Of a stretch of DNA of 10,478 nucleotides, positions 1 to 6,999 are shown piece after piece (position 1 is the stretch's first letter; each line of letters begins with the position of its first letter). The DNA is from Gammaproteobacteria bacterium (GTDB lineage: Bacteria; Pseudomonadota; Gammaproteobacteria; SZUA-229). The stretch covers positions 1 through 10,478 of the forward strand of contig DAOWLL010000029.1 of the NCBI GenBank assembly GCA_030641945.1, read 5' to 3'. Both the position numbers and the translations under genes were made by a program. The notes under the pieces were generated by a model. The model saw nothing but the letters and a program-made list of their open reading frames with translations. It made no database searches and was not told the DNA's origin.

Positions 1-555
1 GGGCAGGGTGCCCAGGCCAAATGCAGCCATGGTCAGCGCGCCCTGGGTAGCACTGCCCGAGGTCAGTGCCCATACCAGCACAAAATAGACCATGCCGCAG
101 GGCAGCCAGCCCCACACCAGCCCATAGAGCAGGGCCCTGGGCATGGTGGTGACCGGTACCAGGCGGCGTCCGATGGGTTCCAGCATTTTCCATAAGGGTT
201 TACCGATGCGCTCAACTTTTGACAATTGAGGAAACCAGCCGGCCAGGTAAAGGCCGATCGCGATCATCATCACCACACCCGTATGCCTGAGGATGGATGG
301 GCCGCCCGACATATCGGTGTAGGCAGCTGCTTCTGCGCCAATATAACCGGCGATCAAACCAGCCATTGAGTAGCTGAGAATACGGCCGATGTTATAGGTA
401 GAGACAAATGTAATCAGCCTGCCACGATGCAGGCGTACACGTTCCGGCAGGCTCAGGCTGAGTGCGCCGATGATGCCGCCACACATGCCGAGGCAATGTA
501 CCGTGCTGAAAAGCCCCAGAATAAATGCTGCGATGATACCTTGAGACGATTCCAT
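1..555 (-). CDS. Sulfite exporter TauE/SafE-family membrane protein (COG2836 type), C-terminus cut by window edge
   Basis: Reading the minus strand from the ATG at 553-555 gives 185 open codons up to the window edge, with no stop; an estimated 40-70 residues are missing. Residues 7-31 form a membrane helix ending in the motif H20-C21-L-G-M24-C25-G-G. Further helices lie near 54-74, 93-108 and 141-164, and the second signature, W148-G-W-L-P152-C153-G, is followed by AAFGLGTLP at the cut. These paired signatures mark the COG2836 branch of the TauE/SafE family. Members are inner-membrane proteins, often encoded near cbb3 oxidase assembly genes (ccoI, ccoS) and suspected of heavy-metal or copper handling rather than proven sulfite export. 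No cco gene is visible, but the next gene lies outside the window. The ribosome binding site is weak (GGA about 8 nt upstream). The gene follows rimO on the same strand after 152 bp. Family call firm, substrate unknown. Confidence 0.88.
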   Translation of the reverse strand, partial: MESSQGIIAAFILGLFSTVHCLGMCGGIIGALSLSLPERVRLHRGRLITFVSTYNIGRILSYSMAGLIAGYIGAEAAAYTDMSGGPSILRHTGVVMMIAIGLYLAGWFPQLSKVERIGKPLWKMLEPIGRRLVPVTTMPRALLYGLVWGWLPCGMVYFVLVWALTSGSATQGALTMAAFGLGTLP

Positions 556-707
556 GGCTGTGTCCGGCGTGTAAAATTGCAGAGTCTACCGGTTAAGGCG
601 GTACCGAAAAATGACATATATCAGTAATTGTTAATATTCTCATGATATGGCGCCCGGTCTGGTTGCTGAAGTCAGGCCCGGACGACGCCGTGCAGGGAGC
701 TTCACAG

Positions 708-2036
708 TCAGCTGACTATATGGCCCCACATATCATGTTCGTCCGTATCATCTATGTGGACGTTTATGAACTCACCCGGCTGGCATTCAGCGTGTTCTTC
801 AATGTATACCAGGCCATCAATATCCGGTGCATCTGCAGAGCTGCGTGCAATGACGCCGGACTCGGTCACGGCATCAACCAGTACCTGCTGTTCTGTGCCG
901 ATTTTTCTTTTCAGTTTCTGCGTGCTGATCGCTGCCTGTTTCTCCATGAAGCGCTGCAGTCGTTCCTGTTTTGTATCCTCATCAACCGGATTCGGCAGCT
1001 GGTTGGCTGTGGCGCCTTCTACGGCTGAGTATGTGAAGCAGCCGACACGGTCAAGCTGGGCTTCATCGAGGAAATCGAGCAGCTGTTCGAAGTCGCCCCC
1101 GGTTTCTCCGGGAAAGCCGACGATGAAGGTGCTGCGCAATGTCAGCTGCGGGCATATCTCGCGCCATGCGCGAATGCGCTGCAGGGTATTCGCGCTTGCC
1201 GCCGGGCGTTTCATCGCCTTGAGGATGCGCGGGCTGGCATGCTGAAACGGAATATCAAGGTAGGGCAATATCTTTCCGTCCGCCATCAGTGGAATGATTT
1301 CATCGACATGCGGGTAAGGGTAGACGTAATGAAGCCTGACCCATACGCCAAGGCTGCCAAGGGCTTCGCACAATTCAGTCATGCGCGTTTTTACCGGCAT
1401 GCCATTCCAGAACTCTGTTTTATATTTTACGTCGACACCGTAAGCACTGGTGTCCTGCGAAATGACCAGCAATTCTTTAACGCCGGCTTCAACCAGGCGC
1501 TCAGCTTCGCTCAATACATCATTGACCGGTCGGCTTACCAGGTCACCTCGCAGCTGAGGAATAATGCAGAATGTGCAGCGGTGGTTGCAGCCTTCTGAAA
1601 TCTTGAGGTAGGCATAATGCCGCGGGGTCAGTCGGATACCTTGCGCAGGTACAAGATCGACAAAAGGGTCATGCTCAGGCGGCAGCTGCTTGTGAATGGC
1701 ATCCATGACTTCCTGCGTTGCATGCGGCCCGGTTACAGCCAGAACATTCGGATAGTTCTGCTGCACGATATCCCCCCTGGCACCGAGGCATCCGGTGACG
1801 ATGACCTTGCCGTTTTCATGCAGCGCCTCGCCAATCGCCTGCAGTGACTCTTCGATGGCGTCATCGATGAATCCACAGGTGTTGATCACGACCAGGTCAG
1901 CCTCGTCGTAGCTCGGCGAAATGGCGTAACCTTCAGCGCGCAACTGTGTGAGAATATGCTCCGAATCGACCGTGGCCTTGGGGCAGCCGAGGCTGACGAA
2001 ACCGATGTTGTGGGATTTACGCGCTGATGATGGCAT
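708..2036 (-). CDS. rimO: Ribosomal protein S12 (aspartate) methylthiotransferase RimO
   Basis: This 442-residue protein is a radical-SAM methylthiotransferase that adds a methylthio group to the conserved aspartate of ribosomal protein S12 in the cytoplasm. The N-terminal UPF0004 domain (about 10-130) carries the three cysteines of the auxiliary 4Fe-4S cluster at C18 (SLGCPK), C54 (NTCGFI) and C83 (TGCLGAR). The radical-SAM domain (about 136-370) has the CX3CX2C motif at C150, C154 and C157 (CNHRCTFC), which binds the cluster that cleaves SAM. A TRAM domain follows (about 372-440). Length and cysteine spacing match E. coli RimO. The RimO-type CGFIDDA stretch, as opposed to MiaB sequence, supports the assignment. 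The ATG at 2034-2036 is the only Met near the N-terminus; no clear Shine-Dalgarno precedes it. The gene is divergent from tcdA. The stop is TGA, inside a 12-bp palindrome (706-717). Confidence 0.97.
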   Translation of the reverse strand: MPSSARKSHNIGFVSLGCPKATVDSEHILTQLRAEGYAISPSYDEADLVVINTCGFIDDAIEESLQAIGEALHENGKVIVTGCLGARGDIVQQNYPNVLAVTGPHATQEVMDAIHKQLPPEHDPFVDLVPAQGIRLTPRHYAYLKISEGCNHRCTFCIIPQLRGDLVSRPVNDVLSEAERLVEAGVKELLVISQDTSAYGVDVKYKTEFWNGMPVKTRMTELCEALGSLGVWVRLHYVYPYPHVDEIIPLMADGKILPYLDIPFQHASPRILKAMKRPAASANTLQRIRAWREICPQLTLRSTFIVGFPGETGGDFEQLLDFLDEAQLDRVGCFTYSAVEGATANQLPNPVDEDTKQERLQRFMEKQAAISTQKLKRKIGTEQQVLVDAVTESGVIARSSADAPDIDGLVYIEEHAECQPGEFINVHIDDTDEHDMWGHIVS

Positions 2037-2066
2037 AAGACGATTGTAACTTGTGTATTAAGAACT

Positions 2067-2094
2067 AGTCATCAGTTATCAGTTTGTAGTATGA
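2067..2094. repeat. Left array of 7-bp repeats (AGTYATC-like), four units
   Basis: Four consecutive heptads can be read: AGTCATC, AGTTATC, AGTTTGT and AGTATGA, the last two degenerate. Read on the minus strand they become ACTGATA/ACTGATG-type units, i.e. the same family as the array at 2133-2153 but in inverted orientation. An 11-bp exact inverted match (AGTTATCAGTT at 2074-2084 against 2143-2153) links the two arrays. It lies in the rimO/tcdA divergent spacer. Confidence 0.55.
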
Positions 2095-2132
2095 ACAGAT
2101 TTCAGTGTGACAGTATCGAGTTTTCATTAGCT

Positions 2133-2153
2133 GCCAACTGCCAACTGATAACT
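2133..2153. repeat. Right array of 7-bp repeats (GCCAACT, GCCAACT, GATAACT)
   Basis: Three exact-phase heptads, two of them identical, end 16 bp before the tcdA start codon. Together with the left array they form an inverted pair separated by 38 bp. The function is unknown. It could be a small dispersed repeat, or binding sites for a regulator of rimO or tcdA. TATACT at 2155-2160 directly after the array is a possible tcdA -10 element, but no -35 matches it. Confidence 0.55.
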
Positions 2154-2169
2154 TTATACTATCTGTGAA

Positions 2170-2958
2170 ATGAGCGATTACGAAGAAAAATTTGGCACCC
2201 TGTCACGCGTCTACGGAGAAGAGGTATGTGATACGCTCCGCCAGTCGCATGTATGTGTTATTGGTATAGGTGGAGTCGGCTCATGGGCGGTGGAATCACT
2301 GGTGCGCTCCGGTATCGGGGAGCTCACTCTGGTCGATGGCGATACGGTTCATCGCAGTAATATGAACCGCCAGATACACACGCTGGAATCAAGCATAGGG
2401 CAGCACAAGGTCAGCGCGATGCAGGCGCGTATTGCTGACATCAATGCAGAATGCCGTTGTAATACCATCGAGCATCATATTGATGATGATAATCTGCGTG
2501 ACATCATTGAGCGAGGCTACGATTGCGTTATCGATGCCATCGACAGCATCAAGTACAAGGCCGCGATTATTTATTGCTGCAAGCGCAACAAGGTACCCGT
2601 TGTAACGACGGGTGGTGCAGGCGGACTAACGGATCCGACAAAAACCGAGGTCGCTGACCTGGCGCGTACCTGGAATGATCCACTAGCGGCAAGCGTACGT
2701 TCACGGCTCAGGCACAAATACGGTTATACCCGAAATATAAAACGCAGTTTTGGTGTTCCATGCGTATTCTCCAGTGAACAGCAGAGATATCCAGATAAGG
2801 ACGGCAAACCTGGATACTGTAAACCGGGCGTTGCGGGCCTGTCGCTGGATTGCAGCTTTGGTTATGGCTCGGTTGTCAGTGTGACAGCAAGTTTCGGTTT
2901 TGCAGCGGCGGCAAAGGCTGTCGAGCTGGTATCGAAATCGAGAAAGAAGACAATCTGA
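2170..2958 (+). CDS. tcdA: tRNA threonylcarbamoyladenosine dehydratase (cyclic t6A37 synthase) TcdA/CsdL
   Basis: This 262-residue E1-like (ThiF/MoeB superfamily) enzyme uses ATP to cyclise t6A at position 37 of ANN-decoding tRNAs into ct6A; it works with the CsdA-CsdE sulfur-transfer pair in E. coli (268 residues there). The nucleotide-binding Rossmann motif GIGGVGSWAVESL lies at 32-44, followed by the acidic residue D56 (TLVDGD), the NRQ motif with arginine finger R67, K80 in GQHKV, and D122/D125 in the DAIDSIKYK stretch. GGAGG lies near 147-151. ThiF and MoeB are excluded by the absence of the zinc-site CxxC pairs and by the TcdA-type MNRQIHTLESSIGQHK block. The ATG at 2170 has no good Shine-Dalgarno sequence; a -10-like TATACT only 9 nt upstream would leave an almost leaderless transcript. 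The gene converges on the next one, with only 7 bp between stop codons. Confidence 0.95.
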   Translation: MSDYEEKFGTLSRVYGEEVCDTLRQSHVCVIGIGGVGSWAVESLVRSGIGELTLVDGDTVHRSNMNRQIHTLESSIGQHKVSAMQARIADINAECRCNTIEHHIDDDNLRDIIERGYDCVIDAIDSIKYKAAIIYCCKRNKVPVVTTGGAGGLTDPTKTEVADLARTWNDPLAASVRSRLRHKYGYTRNIKRSFGVPCVFSSEQQRYPDKDGKPGYCKPGVAGLSLDCSFGYGSVVSVTASFGFAAAAKAVELVSKSRKKTI

Positions 2959-2965
2959 TCAACCA

Positions 2966-3838
2966 TCAGTTGTACTGCAGCTTGTTGTCTTCCCTGCAAT
3001 TCAAGTTGCTCAGCCCCATCGACCCTTTCAAATTTACATTGGTCGAGCAGTCCCAGCGGGTCTGCATGCCGCCCATGATTGACCTGGGGGCAAGCGAGAG
3101 CATCCTGTTTTTACCAAAGGTGTCACTCAGGTAAGCAATTATCTGGCCGTTCTTTCCCAGCCTCACCTTGTCAAGGTATTGTCCATCGGTCATTTCCTCA
3201 GGTTTAAGCCTTATGTCAGCCAGAGAAGACGGCCACTCTCCATTCATCATGTAGTATTCCATCATAGTCATCTTCAACGGTTGTAACAATGAATAGACTT
3301 CTGCTAGCTGCGCTGTTCTTAAATAGCCACTGTAGTCTGCAGTGGTGTTCACTACAGGTATGAACGGCTGTGATTGGGCCGCGTGTGGTTGCATGTTTAC
3401 CGGCTGCTGTTTTTGTGCGGGTGGCCGTACAGCTTGAGCTTGTGGCGTCAGTTTCAGTGCAAGCGCACGCTCAAGTTCCGCACGGATTTTATCCGGATCA
3501 GCGCTTACTTCGGCGTTTATCTTCATTTCGAAACCATCCCAGTTCTCTTTCAGTATCCTTGCCTTGAGAAAACCGGCACTTGATGAACTGGTTTTTTGAA
3601 TAAAAGATGAACGAAATTCATTACCGGATTGAGTCTGCTCGAGACTACTGTTGTTATGGACATAACTGATGATTTCGTCAAGAACGCCGGCCTTTATCAG
3701 TTTCAGCGTGTTATTGCGAGCAGATACCTTGCTGTCGAGATCGCTCGCCTTGTAGGTATAATCCCTGATATAGCTTAATTCTTTTGCGTAGCTTAGTGAT
3801 GTACTTAACACCAATAGCAGTAGAACAAGGTATTTCAT
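2966..3838 (-). CDS. Exported protein: unidentified N-terminal domain joined to a type IV pilin-like C-terminal domain
   Basis: The 290-residue product starts with a Sec signal peptide (MKY, then a Leu-rich core, likely cut after A18 in SYA-K). Residues 19-130 form a mixed helix/strand domain of a kind found at the N-terminus of other secreted proteins (YTYKASDLDSKVSARNNTL), which I cannot name. A Pro/Gln-rich linker spans 131-165. Residues 169-282 read like the globular part of a type IV pilin: a helix (YLRTAQLAEVYSLLQPLKMTMMEYYMMNGEWPSSL), then YLDKVRLGKNGQIIAYL, a SLAP strand, and a closing loop W262-D-C264 to C281, whose only two cysteines fit the pilin disulfide loop. There is no prepilin G/A-F-T-x-x-E cleavage motif, so this is not a pilin that could be processed by PilD; it is predicted to be periplasmic or secreted. 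A weak AAGAG precedes the ATG. Role unknown; domain assignment moderate. Confidence 0.75.
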   Translation of the reverse strand: MKYLVLLLLVLSTSLSYAKELSYIRDYTYKASDLDSKVSARNNTLKLIKAGVLDEIISYVHNNSSLEQTQSGNEFRSSFIQKTSSSSAGFLKARILKENWDGFEMKINAEVSADPDKIRAELERALALKLTPQAQAVRPPAQKQQPVNMQPHAAQSQPFIPVVNTTADYSGYLRTAQLAEVYSLLQPLKMTMMEYYMMNGEWPSSLADIRLKPEEMTDGQYLDKVRLGKNGQIIAYLSDTFGKNRMLSLAPRSIMGGMQTRWDCSTNVNLKGSMGLSNLNCREDNKLQYN

Positions 3839-3919
3839 GTGCTGGTTCTCTTGAACGATTTCCTGAGTACGAGAAAAACTTTCCCGGCTACTGAGTGTAG
3901 CAGGGTATTCTGATAGTGA

Positions 3920-4921
3920 TCAGGCAGGAACAGCTCTATGACGCAGGTAAATCATAGCAATCAGCAGTAAAAGCAATGTGATCCACACAAGAAGATATAG
4001 TGTGCGAGATTGGCGGGCTTTTTTCGTTTCAATCCAGGTGCGTGGTTGAATACCTTTGAGAAGAAAAACCAGTTTGGCTGACAGGTTGATGCATACAATA
4101 TTGACTGCCAGTAGCATAACGGCGCCTATGGCGTAATCATAAGAATTGTCACTGAGCATCAGGCCAATGGTTACTGCCGGCGGCATCAAGGCAACAGCGA
4201 CCATGACGCCAACCAGGACGCTGGACAAGCCTGTTACAAGGGAGAGGGAAGCGGCCGCGCCGGATGCCAGCGCAATGACGGTGCCTGCATAATTAATATC
4301 AGTACGCAGCAATAATTCTTGCGTAATATTTTGTGCAGGCCATATCAGCCCGGTTACATAGGCAACAGTGATTGCGACGCTGATGCCTGTAACAATGGTG
4401 GAGAGTGAGCTGAGTACGAGTTCTCTGTCACCAAGCGAGGTGCCAAACGCGAAGGCAATAATGGGGCCAAGCAATGGCGCGATTACCATTGCACCGATGA
4501 TGACTGCTACGTTGTTTTCCAGCAGTCCTGCTGATGCAACAATAGAGGAGAGTATGACCAGCAGGATGTAATCACGGTGCAATCGCGAATTGACTTCTAC
4601 TGCACTGTATATTTCTTCTCGTGTGACAGCTGCGCGGGCTTTTTTCTGATTTTCTTTTTTGTCTTCCTGTTTTTCTGCGGCTTTGGGTAATACTGCTTCA
4701 ACCGGCGAGACAATGATTTTTGCGTTGTCAGAAGCTTGTAACAGCGACTGGAGTGAGTCGAGTACTGCCTGTCGGTTGTCATCATCTAGCAGTAATTTAA
4801 CCGATATGCGGCCATCCTCGTTAACAGGGCCGCACCAGATGTCGCTGACTTCATATTGTTCAGCAAGGCCATGGATCGTATCCTTATGGCCTGCATCTGC
4901 AATGACCTCAATAATTTTCAC
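3920..4921 (-). CDS. DUF389 (TIGR00341-type) multi-pass membrane protein of unknown function
   Basis: The 333-residue protein has a soluble N-terminal domain (about 1-80, beginning MKIIEVIADAGHKDT), a short charged linker rich in Lys/Glu (about 81-97), and then a hydrophobic half with about six or seven helices (near 118-135, 137-160, 172-195, 213-228, 230-255, 262-290 and 307-327). The stretch LLENNVAVIIGAMVIAPLLGPIIAFAFG (about 134-161) and the VALMPPAVTIGLML segment are the conserved core of the DUF389 family. The function of the family is not established. The start codon is GTG (4919-4921), chosen because the family N-terminus begins here; no Shine-Dalgarno is seen, and a six-codon ORF (ATG at 4937-4939) ends in a TGA overlapping this GTG, so translational coupling is possible. 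It ends with TGA. The 46-residue gene upstream on the same strand lies 67 bp away and might share its transcript. Confidence 0.88.
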   Translation of the reverse strand: MKIIEVIADAGHKDTIHGLAEQYEVSDIWCGPVNEDGRISVKLLLDDDNRQAVLDSLQSLLQASDNAKIIVSPVEAVLPKAAEKQEDKKENQKKARAAVTREEIYSAVEVNSRLHRDYILLVILSSIVASAGLLENNVAVIIGAMVIAPLLGPIIAFAFGTSLGDRELVLSSLSTIVTGISVAITVAYVTGLIWPAQNITQELLLRTDINYAGTVIALASGAAASLSLVTGLSSVLVGVMVAVALMPPAVTIGLMLSDNSYDYAIGAVMLLAVNIVCINLSAKLVFLLKGIQPRTWIETKKARQSRTLYLLVWITLLLLLIAMIYLRHRAVPA

Positions 4922-4988
4922 AGGAGACAGATGCGCATGACTGCGCTAATGAATGAATCTATCGTAATTGAATCGTTATAGTGTGTGG

Positions 4989-5129
4989 TTATAGTTTGCT
5001 GGTTAGCATGAAATATATAACCATGACTACAGTTGATGCAATCAGGGCATATGGAATAAACATGCAGAAGCCAGGAAGTCCTTCGCACATATCTTTGAAT
5101 CTACATTGAGCACATACTTTTTCTTTCAT
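4989..5129 (-). CDS. Small (46-residue) membrane protein with four conserved-looking cysteines
   Basis: An ATG at 5127-5129 (minus strand) opens 46 codons ending in TAA at 4989-4991. An AGGT Shine-Dalgarno core lies 7 nt upstream. The N-terminal 24 residues are charged and carry C6, C9, C15 and C22 (CAQC, DMC, PGFC: CX2C-X5-C-X6-C). Residues 24-42 (MFIPYALIASTVVMVIYFM) make one membrane helix, followed by TSKL. The layout suggests a metal- or cluster-binding head, perhaps zinc or Fe-S, held at the inner membrane by a C-terminal anchor. I do not recognise the family. The orderly cysteine spacing, the clean membrane segment and the ribosome binding site argue for a real gene rather than chance. 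It lies upstream of the DUF389 gene on the same strand. Confidence 0.7.
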   Translation of the reverse strand: MKEKVCAQCRFKDMCEGLPGFCMFIPYALIASTVVMVIYFMLTSKL

Positions 5130-5338
5130 TGTGTACCTACTGGTTACAATTGAACTTTAATACACGTTCACATGCCTTATGCGTTAGCATTCCTCAACAG
5201 CCATGTGATTGCGCTAGCCACTGTATTTAGTTCATTTCGTCTACGCGGTTTTATTATTATCATTTATACCGGGAGGTTTTAGCATAGACGATTTCCCGGT
5301 AAATTCATTCGATTCTAATACTGAACTTCAGTACAGTC

Positions 5339-5354
5339 CCTGACATGTGTCAGG
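5339..5354. promoter_or_regulatory. Operator-like palindrome CCTGACA-N2-TGTCAGG
   Basis: A perfect 7-bp inverted repeat with a 2-bp centre. A further TGTCA at 5359-5363 repeats the right half (5348-5352) exactly 11 bp on, so the three half-sites sit on about the same face of the helix. This looks like a regulator binding site, but I cannot assign the regulator: the spacing does not fit the usual lux box, FNR or NorR consensus. Confidence 0.4.
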
Positions 5355-5384
5355 AAGTTGTCATTTTTCTCACTAATGCCAATC

Positions 5385-5403
5385 GAAAATAATTCTCATT
5401 ATT
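5385..5403. promoter_or_regulatory. Fur-box-like sequence
   Basis: The 19-bp GAAAATAATTCTCATTATT matches the classical Fur consensus (GATAATGATAATCATTATC) at 14 of 19 positions when aligned by eye, a level seen in functional sites. It lies 256 bp upstream of the 46-residue gene (minus strand) and just before a possible + strand promoter at 5409-5438. AT-rich surroundings raise the chance of an accidental match. Confidence 0.4.
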
Positions 5404-5569
5404 ACATCTTGTTATCTTGAATATCATCTGCTTATAGAAGCCGATGATATGTGATCAAGTTCTCAGTCGGATCATAGAGCTGACCGAAACTACCGGCTAT
5501 TAGACTAAAGTATTAGTGGCTGTAAAAATCACCTGGTAAGCTGGTTACAGGTGCAATAGTTGCTGTTTT

Positions 5570-5601
5570 AAAAAAGGCGGTAACCTGATGGTTACCGCCT
5601 T
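5570..5601 (-). terminator. Rho-independent terminator of the nrd operon
   Basis: A perfect 12-bp stem (AAGGCGGTAACC 5574-5585 with GGTTACCGCCTT 5590-5601) closes a 4-nt loop. On the minus strand it runs directly into six T residues (complement of A5570-5575). It stands about 95 nt after the nrdB stop and is oriented to end that transcript. On the + strand it is followed only by a broken TTATAATTATT, so it would be weak in that direction. Confidence 0.88.
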
Positions 5602-5694
5602 ATAATTATTACTCCAGCCTCCGTGGCTTATTATTATTTATTTTCCTTGATCCTGGTTTTATTATTGTTATCCTCCCTAGCAAGTACTGCCCAG

Positions 5695-6999
5695 TTAGTC
5701 CCAGTTAAGGGCGCCTCCGGTCTGATATTCTGTAACACGTGTTTCGAAGAAGTTTTTCTCTTTCTTTAAATCCAGTACTTCAGACATCCATGGGAATGGA
5801 TTGCCTGCACCCGGATACTGTTCTGCCAGCCCGATCTGCGAACATCTGCGATTTGCAATGAATTGCAGGTATTCTTCAAACATGGGTGCGTTAAGTCCAA
5901 GTACACCGCGTGGCATGGTGTCGCGTGCGTATTGAGTCTCGAGCTCAACGGCTTCGCGAATCATATGTACAGCTTCCTGCTGGAATGTTTGTGTCCACAA
6001 GTGCGGGTTTTCAATCTTGATCTGGTTGATTACATCGATACCAAAGTTCATGTGCATGGATTCATCACGCAGGATCTACTGGAACTGTTCTGCAACACCG
6101 GTCATTTTATTGCGGCGGCCCATTGACAAGATTTGTGCGAATCCGACATAGAAGAAGATGCCTTCAAAGATGACATAGAAAGCAATCAGTTCGCGTAACA
6201 GTTTCTGGTCATGCTCTGGTGTGCCGGTGTGGAAATTCGGATCAGCCAGATGCTTTGTATATGGCAGTGCCCATTCAGCCTTGCGTGCAACCGCAGGCAG
6301 TTCGCGGTACATATTGAATATTTCACCTTCATCAAGTCCCAGCGATTCAACGCAGTACTGGTATGCGTGTGTGTGCACTGCTTCTTCAAAGGCCTGGCGC
6401 AACAGGTACTGGCGGCATTCAGGGTTAGTGATGTGCTTGTACACAGCCAGTACCAGGTTGTTCGCAACCAGTGAATCAGCGGTAGAGAAGAAGCCAAGGT
6501 TTCTTTTAATGATTGTGCGCTCATCATCGGTCAGGCCGTTCGGATCACGCCATAATGCAAGGTCGGCCGTCATGTTGATTTCCTGCGGCATCCAGTGATT
6601 GGCGCAGCCATCAAGATACTTCTGCCAGGCCCATTCATATTTGAATGGCACCAGCTGGTTCAGGTCTGCGCGGCAGTTGATGATCTTCTTGTCATCAACC
6701 TGGATGCGTTCAGCGCCCATTTCAATGTCTTCCAGGCCGGTGCCGACAAGCTCGGCTTCAACATCATCATCATGATATGCCTCGATCGATATGGCTGTAG
6801 CCAGACTGGATGTCGTCATATTGTCAGTACTGGTTTCAATATTAGAGGGGATGGGGTTTACCACGGGTGCTTCGCCTGCCGTATTCATCAAAGCTTCATT
6901 TGAAATAATACCGTCACCGGCATGAGGATGTTGTTCATCACGCTGTGGCTTGAAAGCAGGCTCGTTAAATTTTGCGAGTGGGTCTTCCCAATTAAGCAT
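5695..6999 (-). pseudogene. nrdB: Ribonucleoside-diphosphate reductase class I beta subunit NrdB, interrupted by an in-frame amber codon
   Basis: NrdB is the ferritin-like subunit that houses the diiron centre and tyrosyl radical which activates NrdA. From the ATG at 6997-6999, 434 codons run in one frame to TAA at 5695-5697, except for TAG at codon 308 (6076-6078). Expected ligands before the stop are D175 (TADSLV), E206 and H209 (EAVH), the radical tyrosine Y213 four residues on, and E279 (IFEGI). After it come R311-D312-E313-S-M-H316, giving the last two ligands (34 residues from E279 to E313, as E204-E238 in E. coli), and the C-terminal tail [11 protein letters not shown] with a Y356-like tyrosine at 425. 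Truncation at 307 would therefore be inactive. Residues 1-95 are a poorly conserved extension absent from E. coli NrdB. The ATG was chosen over TTG at 7005 because GAGGT lies 8 nt upstream. Its first codons overlap the stop of the 88-residue gene. Sequence error is a serious alternative to real decay. Confidence 0.9.
6076..6078 (-). other. In-frame TAG (amber) codon within nrdB
   Basis: The minus strand reads TTC CAG TAG ATC CTG CGT GAT GAA (F-Q-stop-I-L-R-D-E). Related NrdB proteins have QYILRDE here, so one transversion from TAT or TAC would produce the stop. Frame, spacing and conserved residues continue undisturbed on both sides. Confidence 0.95.

Larger units (their letters stand above)
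5130..5694. other. 565-bp region without a convincing protein gene; regulatory and RNA-like signals
   Basis: No open frame here combines a ribosome binding site with credible codon content; the longest on the + strand is a 36-codon frame at 5171 with no ribosome binding site. The region does hold an 8-bp inverted repeat (TACCGGGA 5267-5274 with TCCCGGTA 5294-5301), a palindrome at 5339-5354, a Fur-like box at 5385-5403, a possible + strand promoter (TTGTTA 5409-5414, 18 bp, TATAGA 5433-5438), a bulged hairpin at 5530-5553 and the nrd terminator at 5570-5601. The last 90 bp are rich in ATT repeats. Confidence 0.6.

Noticed and set aside
642-1598. Several + strand open frames of 119-163 codons opposite rimO
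   Set aside because: They are antisense shadows of a clearly conserved radical-SAM gene; their products are Cys/Ser/Arg-rich without any family resemblance, and no ribosome binding site precedes them.
2959-2965. A shared terminator between the convergent tcdA and pilin-like genes
   Set aside because: The gap is 7 bp and neither side shows a GC stem followed by a T-run.
3888-3902. Hairpin GCTAC-N5-GTAGC between DUF389 and the pilin-like gene as a terminator
   Set aside because: The stem is only 5 bp and the T-rich stretch on the minus strand begins several bases later, so it is not a convincing terminator.
5171-5281. A 36-codon + strand frame (MPYALAFLNSH...)
   Set aside because: No ribosome binding site, no recognisable pattern beyond some hydrophobic residues, and it crosses an inverted repeat.
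5695-6057. A separate 120-residue protein starting MHMNFG
   Set aside because: It is the C-terminal part of NrdB in the same frame after the amber codon, starting inside the iron-ligand motif; it could not act alone.
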